64,000 nucleotides of DNA from Myxococcota bacterium. GTDB lineage: Bacteria; Myxococcota_A; Bradymonadia; UBA7976; UBA1532. Of the stretch, positions 46,440 through 57,047 are shown piece by piece. The stretch's first letter is position 1; every line of letters starts with the position of its first letter. The position numbers were made by a program, and so were the translations under genes. The stretch covers positions 66,872-130,871 of the forward strand of contig CAUJDF010000041.1 of assembly GCA_963169045.1 (NCBI GenBank), in the 5' to 3' direction. The notes beneath the pieces were generated by a model that was not told where the DNA came from, did not search any database, and worked only from the letters and a program-made list of their open reading frames with translations.

Positions 46440-47671
46440 GCCTTCTTCGACTCCTGCACCTCGCGCAGCGACCGCTCGAAGCGCTCGAGCGCGTCGTCGA
46501 CGTGGCTGCGGCCGGCGATCAGCGGCGGCGTGAAGCGGAAGGCGTCCTCGCCGGCGGTGCTCAGCAGCAGGCCGTTCTCGCGGCAACGCGCGATCACCGC
46601 GTTGCGGTCGATGACCTTCGGGTCGACGCCGAGGCCCGCGAGCAGGCCGCGCCCGCGGGCGCCGGTGACGCCCTCGTAGCGGCCGACGAGCGACTGCAGG
46701 CCGGCGAGCAGGTACTCGCCGACGGCCGCGGCATGGCCGCACAGTCCCTCCTGCTCGATGATGCGCATCACGGTGAAGCCCACGCGGCAGGCGAACGGGT
46801 TGCCGCCGAACGTGGTGGCGTGGGCGCCCGGCTCGAAGCCCTTGCCCGCCTCGGCCGTGCAGAGCATGGCGCCGATGGGGATGCCGCCGCCGAGGCCCTT
46901 GGCGAGCGTCATGATGTCGGGCGTGACGCCCTCGTGGTCGTGGCCCCACCACTTGCCGGTGCGGCCGACGCCGGTCTGGACCTCGTCGAAGATCAGCAGA
47001 ATCCCCTTCTCGTCCGCGATCTTGCGCAGGCCCGCCAGGAAGCCGGGCGACGGCACGCGCACGCCGCCCTCGCCCTGGATCGGCTCGACGAGGATCGCGC
47101 AGGTCTGGTCGTCGACGGCGTTCGCCACCGCGTCGAGGTCGTCGTAGGGCACGTGCACGATGCCGGGCAGCATCGGCTCGAAGCCGTCGTGGTACTTGGG
47201 CTGCCCCGTCGCGCTCACCGCGCCGTAGGTGCGGCCGTGGAAGCTGTCGCGGAAGCAGACGAACTTGAAGCGGTCCTCCTTGCGGACCTTGCGCATGTAG
47301 CGACGGGCCAGCTTCATGGCCCCTTCGTTCGCCTCGGCGCCGCTGTTGCCGAAGAACACCTGGTCGGCGAAGGACAGGTCGGTGAGCTTCTCGGCGAGGT
47401 CGAGGAACGGCTCGGTGAAGTAGAGGTTGCTGACGTGCAGGATCTGCCGCGCCTGGTCGGCGATGGCGGCGCTCAGCGTCGGGTGGTTGTGGCCGAGGCA
47501 GTTGACCGCGATGCCGGCGACGAAGTCGAGGTAGCGCTTGTTCTCGCGGTCGACGAGCCACACGCCCTCGCCGTGGGTGAAGATCACCGGGGCCTGGCGG
47601 TAGTTGGGGGTGAGGTGGCGCTTCTGGCGCGCGATCTTGTCGGCGGTGGTCTCAGTGATCTGGGTGATCAT
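46436..47671 (-). CDS. argD: Acetylornithine aminotransferase
   Basis: A 411-residue PLP-dependent class III aminotransferase. FGNSGAEANEGAMKLAR, FHGRTYGAVSATGQPKYH, LIFDEVQTGVGRTGKWWGH and the PLP lysine in TLAKGLGGGIPIGAML are all present. It converts N-acetylglutamate semialdehyde to N-acetylornithine; some ArgD proteins also act in lysine synthesis. Overlaps (ATGA) join it to argF downstream and to a small unknown gene upstream. Confidence 0.96.
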   Translation of the reverse strand: MITQITETTADKIARQKRHLTPNYRQAPVIFTHGEGVWLVDRENKRYLDFVAGIAVNCLGHNHPTLSAAIADQARQILHVSNLYFTEPFLDLAEKLTDLSFADQVFFGNSGAEANEGAMKLARRYMRKVRKEDRFKFVCFRDSFHGRTYGAVSATGQPKYHDGFEPMLPGIVHVPYDDLDAVANAVDDQTCAILVEPIQGEGGVRVPSPGFLAGLRKIADEKGILLIFDEVQTGVGRTGKWWGHDHEGVTPDIMTLAKGLGGGIPIGAMLCTAEAGKGFEPGAHATTFGGNPFACRVGFTVMRIIEQEGLCGHAAAVGEYLLAGLQSLVGRYEGVTGARGRGLLAGLGVDPKVIDRNAVIARCRENGLLLSTAGEDAFRFTPPLIAGRSHVDDALERFERSLREVQESKKA

Positions 47672-48225
47672 CCCGGCGTCCCTTTCGCGACCCACTTGAC
47701 GTCGATTCCGTGCCTGGCGGCGAAGCCCTCGACCGTCGTCAGCCGCGTCGCGGCCTCGTCCAGGTCGACGTCCTGCGGCCACACGTACAGGAAGGCGGCG
47801 TGGCCCCACAAGCGTTGCGGACGGGCGGCCTCGCCGACGAGCGCGCGCATCGCGGCGGCCTCGGCCACGGCGCGCACGAGCGGCGCTTCGCGGCCCGTGG
47901 GGTCCGCCAGCGCGAGGAACTCCACGTCGGGCACCAGCGTCGGCAGCAGCCGCCAGACCGCCAGGCCGTGGACCCCGCCGTCGGCGACGCTCTCGAACGT
48001 GGCCGCCGGCGCCACCTCGATCTGCGCCTTCAGCCGCCGCCGCAACATCGGGGCGATGTAGGCGTTCCACTTGCGCACGCGCTCAGCGACGTCGTCCTTC
48101 GGGCGCGCGGCGCCGCGCAGCACGGGCCACGATCGCCAGAGCACGAGCGCCGTGCCCGCGAGGATGGCGACGCCGAGCACCGCCAGCAGGCCGGGGAGCA
48201 TCTCGGCGAGGACGTCTCTGGTCAC
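47668..48225 (-). CDS. Membrane-anchored protein of unknown function inside the arginine operon
   Basis: A 185-residue protein with one N-terminal membrane span (LPGLLAVLGVAILAGTALVLW) and a soluble part (VAERVRKWNAYIAPMLRRRL, VHGLAVWRLLPTLVPDVEFL, RLWGHAAFLYVWPQDVDLDE). No motif I can assign. It sits between argB and argD with 4-nt overlaps on both sides (GTGA and ATGA), so it is made together with the arginine enzymes. GTG 48225 is the start; an in-frame ATG nine codons later is an alternative. Confidence 0.65.
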   Translation of the reverse strand: MTRDVLAEMLPGLLAVLGVAILAGTALVLWRSWPVLRGAARPKDDVAERVRKWNAYIAPMLRRRLKAQIEVAPAATFESVADGGVHGLAVWRLLPTLVPDVEFLALADPTGREAPLVRAVAEAAAMRALVGEAARPQRLWGHAAFLYVWPQDVDLDEAATRLTTVEGFAARHGIDVKWVAKGTPG

Positions 48226-49073
48226 ACCACTTCGGTCCCGATGCCGTGGTCGGTGAAGATCTCGAGGAGGAGCGCGTGGCGCACGCGCCCGTCGATGATG
48301 TGGACCTTCTTGACGCCCGCCTGCAGCGCCGACAGCGCGCACTCGAGCTTGGGGATCATGCCCCCCTCGGCGACGCGCTCCTCGATGAGGCGCGTCACGT
48401 CGTCGCGCTCGATCGTGCGCAGGACGGCGCCGTCCCTGCCACGGACGCCGTCGACGTCGGTCATCAGGAGCAGCTTGCGCGCGCCCACGTGCGCGGCGAC
48501 GGCGCTGGCGGCGAGGTCGGCGTTGACGTTGAGCGGCCGGCAGTCAACGTCGACGGCCACCGGCGCGATCACCGGAATGAAGCCGCCACCCGTGAGCAGC
48601 TGGATCTGCTGCTGATCGACCCGGTCGATCTTGCCCACGCGGCCGACGTCCTCGCCCTTGACGCGCATCTTGCGTCCGACGAGCAGGTTGCCGTCGGCGC
48701 CGGAGAGGCCCATCGCCCGGCCGCCGGCCTGGTTGATCAGCGAGACGATCTCCTGGTTCACCTGCCCGACGAGCACCATGCGCACCACGTCCATGGTGGC
48801 GTCGTCGGTCACGCGCATGCCGCCCTTGAACGTGCTCTTGATGTCGAGCTTCGTCAGGACCTGCTCGATCTGCGGCCCGCCGCCGTGCACGACCACCGGC
48901 AGCACGCCGATCGACTGCAGGAGCACCACGTCGCGGGCGAAGCTGCGCGCCGCGTCAGGGTCGGTCATCGCGTGGCCGCCGTACTTGACGACGAAGATGG
49001 CGCCGCGGAAGCGCTGGATGTAGGGCAGCGCCTCGATGAGGACGCCGGCCTTGTCCTGCAGGGCCTTCATCAT
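48222..49073 (-). CDS. argB: Acetylglutamate kinase
   Basis: A 283-residue amino-acid kinase that phosphorylates N-acetylglutamate. VVKYGGHAM binds the phosphates, VVVHGGGPQIEQVL is the second glycine loop, and NVNADLAASAVAAHVGARKLLLMTDVDG, split here as NVNADLAASAVA and LLLMTDVDGV, is typical. No long N-terminal helix of the arginine-inhibited hexameric type stands out beyond the MMKALQDKAGVLIEALPYI helix, which may serve that role. It follows hslU by 19 nt, linking the hslVU and arginine gene blocks. Confidence 0.96.
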   Translation of the reverse strand: MMKALQDKAGVLIEALPYIQRFRGAIFVVKYGGHAMTDPDAARSFARDVVLLQSIGVLPVVVHGGGPQIEQVLTKLDIKSTFKGGMRVTDDATMDVVRMVLVGQVNQEIVSLINQAGGRAMGLSGADGNLLVGRKMRVKGEDVGRVGKIDRVDQQQIQLLTGGGFIPVIAPVAVDVDCRPLNVNADLAASAVAAHVGARKLLLMTDVDGVRGRDGAVLRTIERDDVTRLIEERVAEGGMIPKLECALSALQAGVKKVHIIDGRVRHALLLEIFTDHGIGTEVV

Positions 49074-49092
49074 TTCGGAAAACGCCTGTGAA

Positions 49093-50508
<1,416 letters not shown>

Positions 50509-50517
50509 GGCGGGGTC

Positions 50518-51048
50518 TCAGCCGAGGGACTGAACGACGAGCTGGTCGTTGGTGTAGACGTCGAGCCCCGCGGCGATGCGGAGCGCCTCGCGGGCGATGG
50601 TCTCGGCGTCGAGCTCGGTGTGCGCCAGCAACGCGCGGGCGGCGGCGAGCGCGAAGTTGCCGCCGCTGCCGACCGCGATGGCGTCGCCGTCGGGCTCGAT
50701 GACGTCGCCGGTGCCGCTGATCAACAGCGTGCGCTCGCGATCGGCGACGAGCAGCAGCGCCTCGAGGCGGCGCAGGTAGCGGTCGGTGCGCCACTCCTTG
50801 GCCAGCTCGACGGCGGCGCGCACCAGCTGCTTGTTGTGGGCCTTGAGCTTGGCCTCGAACTTCTCGAAGAGCGTGAAGGCATCGGCCGTGGCGCCGGCGA
50901 AGCCGGTCAGCACGTCGCCTTCGAGCAGCGTGCGCACCTTGATCGCGGTGCCCTTGAGGATGGTGTTGCCCTGCGACACCTGCCCGTCGCCGCATATGAC
51001 CACCCGGCCAGCGCGTCGGACGGCGATGATCGTGGTGCCCTGGAACAT
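50518..51048 (-). CDS. hslV: ATP-dependent protease peptidase subunit HslV
   Basis: A 176-residue threonine peptidase. The start [20 protein letters not shown] means four residues must be removed to free the catalytic Thr5; many relatives start directly with TT after Met. Downstream blocks are [39 protein letters not shown], and [17 protein letters not shown] in the form AVGSGGNF. It forms the two-ring core of HslUV. It lies beside hslU, with xerC two genes upstream. Confidence 0.95.
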   Translation of the reverse strand: MFQGTTIIAVRRAGRVVICGDGQVSQGNTILKGTAIKVRTLLEGDVLTGFAGATADAFTLFEKFEAKLKAHNKQLVRAAVELAKEWRTDRYLRRLEALLLVADRERTLLISGTGDVIEPDGDAIAVGSGGNFALAAARALLAHTELDAETIAREALRIAAGLDVYTNDQLVVQSLG

Positions 51049-51095
51049 GGCGGGACCGTATGCGCCGGGGCCCGCAATGTCAATGCACGGCGGGG

Positions 51096-51659
51096 TCAGT
51101 GCGGGAGCATCATCGGCGCGCGGACGTCCTCGGTCCGCGCCTCGCCGATGAGACGACGAAGGAGCGTCAGCGCGAAGAGCAGCGCGCTGCCCGGGCCCTG
51201 GGCCGTGACGAGGTTGGCGTCCTCGACGACGGGGCCCGGGGCCATGCGGCCGTGGGGCTCCACGTCCTTGACGACCGACGGGTGGCAGGTCATCTGCCGG
51301 CCGGCGAAGACGTCGTGGGCGGCGAGCGCCACGGGGGCGGCGCACAGGGCCGCCACGAGCCGGCCGTCGGCCTCGAAGGCGCGCAGGAGGCGGCCGACCG
51401 CGGCGTCGGCGGCCAGGCGGCGGGCGCCCTCGGCCCCACCGGGCAGCGCCAGCAGGTCGAAGCGGCCCGAGACCTCGAGCAGCGGCGCGTCGGGGACGAG
51501 GACGACGCCGCGGCTGCAGCGGACGGGCCGGCTGCCCGCAACGCCGGCGAGCGTCACTTCGACGTCGCCGCGACGCAGCACGTCGACGATGGTGACGGTC
51601 TCGATCTCCTCGGCACCCTCGGCCAGCAGGACGAGGGCGCGCGGGCGGGATTCGTTCAT
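51096..51659 (-). CDS. DJ-1/PfpI family protein
   Basis: A 187-residue class I glutamine-amidotransferase-like protein. [19 protein letters not shown] at the N-terminus contains the conserved Glu, and [16 protein letters not shown] contains the nucleophile-elbow cysteine equivalent to Cys106 of DJ-1. Relatives are deglycases, chaperones or oxidative-stress proteins; the role here is not determined. It lies 47 nt upstream of hslV in the same direction, so it may belong to a stress-related group. Confidence 0.88.
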   Translation of the reverse strand: MNESRPRALVLLAEGAEEIETVTIVDVLRRGDVEVTLAGVAGSRPVRCSRGVVLVPDAPLLEVSGRFDLLALPGGAEGARRLAADAAVGRLLRAFEADGRLVAALCAAPVALAAHDVFAGRQMTCHPSVVKDVEPHGRMAPGPVVEDANLVTAQGPGSALLFALTLLRRLIGEARTEDVRAPMMLPH

Positions 51660-51709
51660 GGCGCAGCCTCCATGAGAGGGATTCCCCGGCGCCGCGCGGC
51701 GTCGCCGCT

Positions 51710-52408
51710 TCAGTCCTCGTCGGCGCGGTCGTCGTCGTCGCCGCCGGGCTGGTCGCCGAGGTACTCGACGATGCGGTCGAGATCGGCATCGGTCAGCTCG
51801 TCGCGGGACCACGCCGGCATGTACTCGCCCTGATCGCCGTACCGGTCGCCGCCCTCGCCCTCGCGGACCTGCTCGTGGACGTCGTCGAGCTCGTCGGTGA
51901 TGCGCACGCCCACGCGGCCGCCGTCGCCGCCCGCCCCGTGGCAGTTGCGGCAGTACATCTCGTAGAGGCCTTCGCCGTCGGCCGGCTTGGGGAAGCTGCG
52001 CAGCCACTCGATCAGGCCATCGAGCGCCGACTCGGGCAGCACCTCGGCCGAAAAGGAAGGCATCGCCGCGGGGAAGCCTGTCGGCTCGCGGCCGTTGCGG
52101 ATCACCCACTCGGCGAATCCGGCGACCGGACGCCGGATCTGCGGCGCGGCCGCGGTCCCCTCGGCCTCGGCGCCGTGGCAGCTCGCGCAGACGGTGGTGA
52201 AGGTGGTGCGCCAGTCGAGCGGCGGCGGGGGCTCGTCGGTGCCGCCCCGCGCGTGGCCCCCGCCGCCGCCCGCGTCTGCGCCGTCGCCGCCGAGCCACGC
52301 ACCCGCGCCGCCGCCCAAGCCGGGGTCGTCGGCGCCCGGGGGGCCCTCCTCGCAGCCGGCCATCCACAGCGCCAGCGGCACCGCCAGCATCCACCTCGTC
52401 GCATCCAT
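51710..52408 (-). CDS. Diheme cytochrome c lipoprotein
   Basis: A 232-residue predicted lipoprotein: LALWMAGC with lipid cysteine C19, then a Gly/Asp-rich linker. Two cytochrome c domains follow, with haem motifs [11 protein letters not shown] and [11 protein letters not shown]. Each has a downstream Met (AAMPSFS, EYMPAWS) likely to be the sixth haem ligand. The C-terminus is acidic. It should carry electrons at the outer face of the inner or inner face of the outer membrane. It sits between xerC and the DJ-1 gene. ATG 52408 starts the signal peptide; an upstream in-frame start would add ten Arg-rich residues. Confidence 0.85.
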   Translation of the reverse strand: MDATRWMLAVPLALWMAGCEEGPPGADDPGLGGGAGAWLGGDGADAGGGGGHARGGTDEPPPPLDWRTTFTTVCASCHGAEAEGTAAAPQIRRPVAGFAEWVIRNGREPTGFPAAMPSFSAEVLPESALDGLIEWLRSFPKPADGEGLYEMYCRNCHGAGGDGGRVGVRITDELDDVHEQVREGEGGDRYGDQGEYMPAWSRDELTDADLDRIVEYLGDQPGGDDDDRADED

Positions 52409-52518
52409 CCCCGGCCTCCTCGCGCGCCGTGCCAACGCGACGAATTAGACCGGATGGCCGATGCGAGGCACCAGCCGGCGGGCGGTGAATCCGTATGCCT
52501 CCAGAATACGGCGTGCGG

Positions 52519-53418
52519 TCAGTCTTCGACGGCGTGGGCGCGCGGATGCGCCGCATCGTAGACCTTCATCAGCGCCTCGACGCTGACGTGCGTATACCGC
52601 TGCGTCGTGGAGAGGCTGGCGTGTCCGAGCAGCTCCTGGATGCTGCGCAGATCGGCGCCGCTGCCGAGCATGTGGGTGGCGCAGGCGTGTCGCAGCCAGT
52701 GGGGCGTCGCGCCGCCCTCGCGGCACGCGGGGCGGTGCTTCTCGACGAGCCGCTGCACCGCGCGGGCGCTCAGCCGGCCGCCCTTCGTGTTGCGAAAGAG
52801 CGGGCGCGGATCGGCCTCGGGACCGCCGAGCTCCGGGCGGCGCAAGAGCCAGGCGCGCACGGCGGCGACGGCCATGCGGCCCATGGGCACGATGCGGGTC
52901 TTGTTGCCCTTGCCGAGCACGCGCACCGTCCCCTCGCCCAGGTCGACGGCGTCGCAGTCGAGGCCGACCACCTCGCTGACGCGCAGGCCGGCCCCGTACG
53001 TCAGCTCGAGGACGGCGGCGTCCCGGGCGGCGGCGGCGGTCTCGCCGCGCGGGGCCTCCACGAGGCGCGCCGCGTCGTCTGGCGACAGGAAGCGGGGCGA
53101 CGTCTTCGGCTTCTTCGGGTTGGCGACGTTGCCCACCGGGTCCTCGGCGAGGACGCCGGTGCGCACCAGGAACCGGAAGAACGCCCGAACGGCGGCCATG
53201 CGCCGCGCGATGGTGGCGGCGGCGAGGCCGTCGTCGTAGAGCGCCTTGAGATAGCGGCGGACGAGCAGCTTGTCGACGCGCGCCGGGTCGAAGCCGCCGC
53301 GGACCTCAGTGACGAAGGCGGAGAAGAAGCCGAGGTCCTGCAGGTAGCCGCGCACGGTCAGGCGGCTGCAGCGCTTCTCGGTGGCCAGGTAACGCTCGAA
53401 GGCGGCGACGGCGTCCAT
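52519..53418 (-). CDS. xerC: Tyrosine recombinase XerC
   Basis: A 299-residue site-specific recombinase that resolves chromosome dimers at dif. The catalytic residues are visible: Arg in YGAGLRVSEVVGLD, Lys in VLGKGNKTR, HWLRHACATHM (His and Arg), LGHASLSTTQRYTHVS (His and nucleophile Tyr). The N-terminal core-binding domain is LATEKRCSRLTVRGYLQDLG. Its place after topA-trmFO and near hslVU is the conserved position of xerC, so it is a housekeeping enzyme and not a mobile-element integrase. The 30 nt before the ATG include CTATG-GTCA-CATAG, a short palindrome. Confidence 0.93.
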   Translation of the reverse strand: MDAVAAFERYLATEKRCSRLTVRGYLQDLGFFSAFVTEVRGGFDPARVDKLLVRRYLKALYDDGLAAATIARRMAAVRAFFRFLVRTGVLAEDPVGNVANPKKPKTSPRFLSPDDAARLVEAPRGETAAAARDAAVLELTYGAGLRVSEVVGLDCDAVDLGEGTVRVLGKGNKTRIVPMGRMAVAAVRAWLLRRPELGGPEADPRPLFRNTKGGRLSARAVQRLVEKHRPACREGGATPHWLRHACATHMLGSGADLRSIQELLGHASLSTTQRYTHVSVEALMKVYDAAHPRAHAVED

Positions 53419-53448
53419 GGACCTATGGTCACATAGACCTACACCGGA

Positions 53449-54774
53449 TCACAAAATCCGCGCCGCCGCGTCCCACCAGCCCGCCAGGTCCACCTGGGCC
53501 CGGTCGACCAGACGGGCGCGCTTGTCGCCCTTCGACTCGCGGCGCGGTCCGCCCTCGATCGCCGGGAACAGGCTCCAGTTGATGTTGCTCGGCGCGTAGG
53601 CCCCGTACAGCCCGTCGCCGCGCAGGTGCCGCCGCACCGCGCCGAACGCCGTCGTGGGCGGCGGCGGCGGCAGCTCGACGCCCCGCAGACGCGCCAGGAC
53701 CTGCCAGGCCACGAGCAGCCCGCAGGCCGTCGACTCGACGTAGCCCTCGACGCCCGTGATCTGCCCGGCGAAGTACAGGTCGGGGTCGTCGTGCCAGTGC
53801 AGGTGCTCCGAGAGCAGGCTGGGCGCGTGCAGGTACGTGTTGCGGTGGACGCTGCCGAAGCGCAGGAACTCGGCGCGCCCGAGGCCGGGCATCGCCGAGA
53901 AGATCCGCTTCTGTTCCGGGTACTTGAGCCGCGTCTGGAAGCCGACCATGTTCCAGGCCGTGCCCTCGCGGTTCTCCATGCGCAGCTGCGCCACCGCGAA
54001 CGGGCGTCGTCCGGTGCGCGGATCGACGAGGCCCACCGGCTTCATCGGCCCGTGCGCCAGCGTGAGCGGCCCGCGCTCCACCATCACCTCGATCGGCAGG
54101 CAGCCCTCGAAGTACTTCGGCTCCTCGAACGCGTGCGGCACCAGCTTCTCGCCGCCGAGCACCGCCTCGACGAACGCGAAGTACTGCTCCCGGTCCATCG
54201 GGATGTTGGCGTAGTCGGCGCCCTCGCCCTTGTCGTAGCGGCTCTGGCGCCAGACCACGCTCCAGTCGACGCTCTCGCCGTCGAGGATCGGCGCGATGGC
54301 GTCGTAGAAGTAGAGGCTGTCGCGGCCGGCGCGCGCGGCGATCGCCTGCGCCAGCCCGGCGCCGGTGAGCGGCCCGGTGGCGATGACCGAGAGGCCGCGC
54401 GGGATCTCGTCGACGACCGAATTCACCCGCTCGATCGACGGGTGGCCCTCGATCTCGGCGGTGATCTGCGCCGCGAACGCGTCGCGGTCGACCGCCAGCG
54501 CGTCGCCGGCGGGCACCGCATGCGCGTCCGCCGCCGCCATCACCCGGCTGCCGACGCGCCGCATCTCCCACTTGAGCAGGCCGATGGCGTTCTGGACGTT
54601 GGCCGAGCGGAAGCTGTTGCTGCACACCAGCTCGGCGAGCGCGTCGCTCTTCTGCGCCGGTGTGCGCTGCAGCGGCTTCTGCTCGAACAGCCGCACCGGC
54701 ACGCCGCGCGCCGCGAGCTGGAGAGCGACCTCGCAGCCCGCGAGGCCACCCCCCACGACGTTGACCGGGATCAT
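53449..54774 (-). CDS. trmFO: Folate/FAD-dependent tRNA m5U54 methyltransferase TrmFO
   Basis: A 441-residue flavoprotein that makes ribothymidine-54 in tRNA using methylene-tetrahydrofolate. VNVVGGGLAGCEVALQLAAR is the FAD-binding start. ELVCSNSFRS contains the conserved cysteine, then VIATGPLTG, EVMVERGPLTLAHGPMKPVG, FAGQITGVEGYVESTACG and NINWSLFP follow, all family marks. ATG 54774 overlaps the topA stop (ATGA). TrmFO stands in for TrmA in Firmicutes, deltaproteobacteria and others. Confidence 0.97.
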   Translation of the reverse strand: MIPVNVVGGGLAGCEVALQLAARGVPVRLFEQKPLQRTPAQKSDALAELVCSNSFRSANVQNAIGLLKWEMRRVGSRVMAAADAHAVPAGDALAVDRDAFAAQITAEIEGHPSIERVNSVVDEIPRGLSVIATGPLTGAGLAQAIAARAGRDSLYFYDAIAPILDGESVDWSVVWRQSRYDKGEGADYANIPMDREQYFAFVEAVLGGEKLVPHAFEEPKYFEGCLPIEVMVERGPLTLAHGPMKPVGLVDPRTGRRPFAVAQLRMENREGTAWNMVGFQTRLKYPEQKRIFSAMPGLGRAEFLRFGSVHRNTYLHAPSLLSEHLHWHDDPDLYFAGQITGVEGYVESTACGLLVAWQVLARLRGVELPPPPPTTAFGAVRRHLRGDGLYGAYAPSNINWSLFPAIEGGPRRESKGDKRARLVDRAQVDLAGWWDAAARIL

Positions 54775-57047
54775 GCCTCGGCCTCGGCTGCGGCCGGGCC
54801 CTCCTTCACCCAGTTGCACTGGGGGCAGACGATCCCGAGCGGCGCGCCGCGGTTGCGGCGACCGGTGGCGGTGCGCTCTACGAGGAACGGGTGGTCGCAG
54901 CTCTCGCACTTCTCGGCGACGGGGCGGTCCCACAGCGCGTAGTCGCACTGCGGGTAGGTGTTGCAGGAGTAGAACACCTTGCCCTTGCGGCTCTGCTTCT
55001 CGACGAGGTGACCCGTGCTGCACTTCGGGCAGGTGACGCCGGTGTCGAGCGGCTGGGTCGTCTTGCAGTCCGGGTACTTCGAGCACGCGAGGAAGCGGCC
55101 GAAGCGCCCGTTGCGCACCACCATCGGGCTCTGGCAGGTCGGGCAGTCGACGCCGGCCTGCTCGTCCTTGACGACCTCGATCTGGCCCGCGTCGCCGGTG
55201 CGGTACTCCTTGGTGTTGCGGCACTCGGGGTAACCCGAACAGCCGAGGAACCGCCCGTTCTTGCCCCACTTGATGACCATCATCCGCCCGCACTTCTCGC
55301 AGGGGACGTCGGTGGGGATCTCCTCGCGCTTCACGTCGCGCATCTCGGTCTGCGCGGTCTCGAGCGTCTGCTTGAACGGCTGGTAGAACTCGTGGAGGAG
55401 CTTCTTCCAGTCGACGGCGCCCTCCTCGACCTCGTCGAGCCGGTTCTCCATGGCCGCGGTGAACTCGACGTCGAGGATCGACGGGAAGTGCTGCACCAGG
55501 AGCTCGGTCACGATCTCGCCGAGCTCGGTAGCGCGGAACCGGTTCTTGTCCTTCTCGCAGTAGCCCTTGTCCTGGATGGTCGCGATGATCGCGGCGTAGG
55601 TCGACGGGCGGCCGATGCCCTTCTCCTCGAGCTCCTTCACCAGCGTGGCCTCGGTGAACCGGGGCGGCGGCTTGGTGAAGCGCTGCTCGGTGTCGAGCTT
55701 GCGCAGGTCGAGCGCCTCGCCCTTCTCGAGCGCGGGCAGCCGATCGTTCCCCTCGGTCTCCTCGTCGTCGGTCAGCTCGCGGTACACGGCCTCGAAGCCG
55801 GGGTAGCGCAGCACCTGGCCGGTGGCGCGGAAAACGAAGCGCGGGCCCGCCTTGATGTCGACGGTCGTCGCCTCGTAGAGCGCCGGCTTCATCTGGCTGG
55901 CGACGAAGCGCCGCCAGATCAGGCCGTAGAGCTTCGCCTGCTCCGCGTTGAGGAACTGCGCCACCTTCTCGGGCGGGTAGTCCATCGACGTCGGGCGGAT
56001 GGCCTCGTGCGCCTCCTGGGCGCGGCCCTTGACCTTGTAGACGTTGGGCGCCTCGGGGACCTCGCCCTGGCCGTACTTCTCGGCGATGTACGCGCGCGCC
56101 ATGGTCAGCGCGTCGTCGGACAGGCGCGTCGAGTCGGTGCGCATGTAGGTGATGAGGCCGACGTGGCCCTCTTCACCGAGCTCCACGCCCTCGTAGAGCT
56201 TCTGCGCGACCTGCATCGTGCGCTTCGCCGTGAAGCCGAAGTGGCGCGAAGCCTCCTGCTGGAGCTTCGAGGTGGTGAACGGCGCGGTCGGGTGCCGGCG
56301 GCGGTCCTTCTTGGCCACCTCGTCGACGATCCACTGCGCGCCCTCGAGGCCGGCGCGGATCTCGGCCGCCTGCTCGCCGTTCGTGACGTCGGCCTTCTTG
56401 CCGTCGACGCGGAAGAGCTTCGCCGGGAACACCGGCGGCTCGCGCCCCTCGACATGCGCGGTGACGACCCAGTACTCCTCGGGCCGGAACGCGCGGATCT
56501 CGTGCTCGCGCTCGACGATCAGCCGCACGGCGACCGACTGCACGCGGCCCGCGGAGAGCCCGCGCCGCACTTTGTCCCAGAGGAGCGGGCTGATCTGGTA
56601 GCCCACCAGCCGGTCGAGGATGCGGCGCGCCTGCTGCGCGTCGTACAGGCGCAGGTTGAGCTCGCGCGGCTGGCTGATCGCCTCGTTCACCCCCCGCTTG
56701 GTGATCTCGTTGATCATCACGCGGTAGATGGGCTTCTTGACCTTGCCGGTGGCGATCTCTTCGTAGATGTGCCAGGCGATGGCCTCGCCTTCGCGGTCCG
56801 GGTCGGGCGCCAGGTAGATGACGTCCGCCTCCTTCGCCGCCTTGCGCAGCTCCTGCACGACCTTGTTCTTGCCGCTGATCACCTCGTACTGCGGCGCGAA
56901 ATCGTGCTCGAGGTCGACGCCCATCTTGGACTTCGGCAGGTCCTTGATGTGACCCACCGACGCCTTCACGTCGAAGCCCTTGCCCAGGTACTTCTTGATG
57001 GTCTTGGCCTTCGCCGGGGACTCGACGATGACGAGGGATTTGTTCAT
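54771..57047 (-). CDS. topA: DNA topoisomerase I
   Basis: A 758-residue type IA topoisomerase that relaxes negative supercoils. The Toprim domain begins KSLVIVESPAKAKTIKKYLG and has APDPDREGEAIAWHI. The catalytic tyrosine is Y301 in GLITYMRTDSTRLS, with RRGLSAGRVQSVAVRLIVER nearby. The C-terminus carries four cysteine clusters: CEKCGRMM with CSGYPEC, CPTCQSPM with CSKYPDC, CPKCSTGH with CNTYPQC, and CESCDHPF with CPQCNW. The first three look like complete zinc ribbons. The last is spaced differently and may be a degenerate extra. It overlaps dprA and trmFO by 4 nt. Confidence 0.97.
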   Translation of the reverse strand: MNKSLVIVESPAKAKTIKKYLGKGFDVKASVGHIKDLPKSKMGVDLEHDFAPQYEVISGKNKVVQELRKAAKEADVIYLAPDPDREGEAIAWHIYEEIATGKVKKPIYRVMINEITKRGVNEAISQPRELNLRLYDAQQARRILDRLVGYQISPLLWDKVRRGLSAGRVQSVAVRLIVEREHEIRAFRPEEYWVVTAHVEGREPPVFPAKLFRVDGKKADVTNGEQAAEIRAGLEGAQWIVDEVAKKDRRRHPTAPFTTSKLQQEASRHFGFTAKRTMQVAQKLYEGVELGEEGHVGLITYMRTDSTRLSDDALTMARAYIAEKYGQGEVPEAPNVYKVKGRAQEAHEAIRPTSMDYPPEKVAQFLNAEQAKLYGLIWRRFVASQMKPALYEATTVDIKAGPRFVFRATGQVLRYPGFEAVYRELTDDEETEGNDRLPALEKGEALDLRKLDTEQRFTKPPPRFTEATLVKELEEKGIGRPSTYAAIIATIQDKGYCEKDKNRFRATELGEIVTELLVQHFPSILDVEFTAAMENRLDEVEEGAVDWKKLLHEFYQPFKQTLETAQTEMRDVKREEIPTDVPCEKCGRMMVIKWGKNGRFLGCSGYPECRNTKEYRTGDAGQIEVVKDEQAGVDCPTCQSPMVVRNGRFGRFLACSKYPDCKTTQPLDTGVTCPKCSTGHLVEKQSRKGKVFYSCNTYPQCDYALWDRPVAEKCESCDHPFLVERTATGRRNRGAPLGIVCPQCNWVKEGPAAAEAEA

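Noticed and set aside
52519-53418. Tyrosine recombinase as sign of an integrated element
   Set aside because: It lies in the conserved topA-trmFO-xerC-hslVU block, has XerC motifs, and there are no attachment repeats or phage genes next to it.
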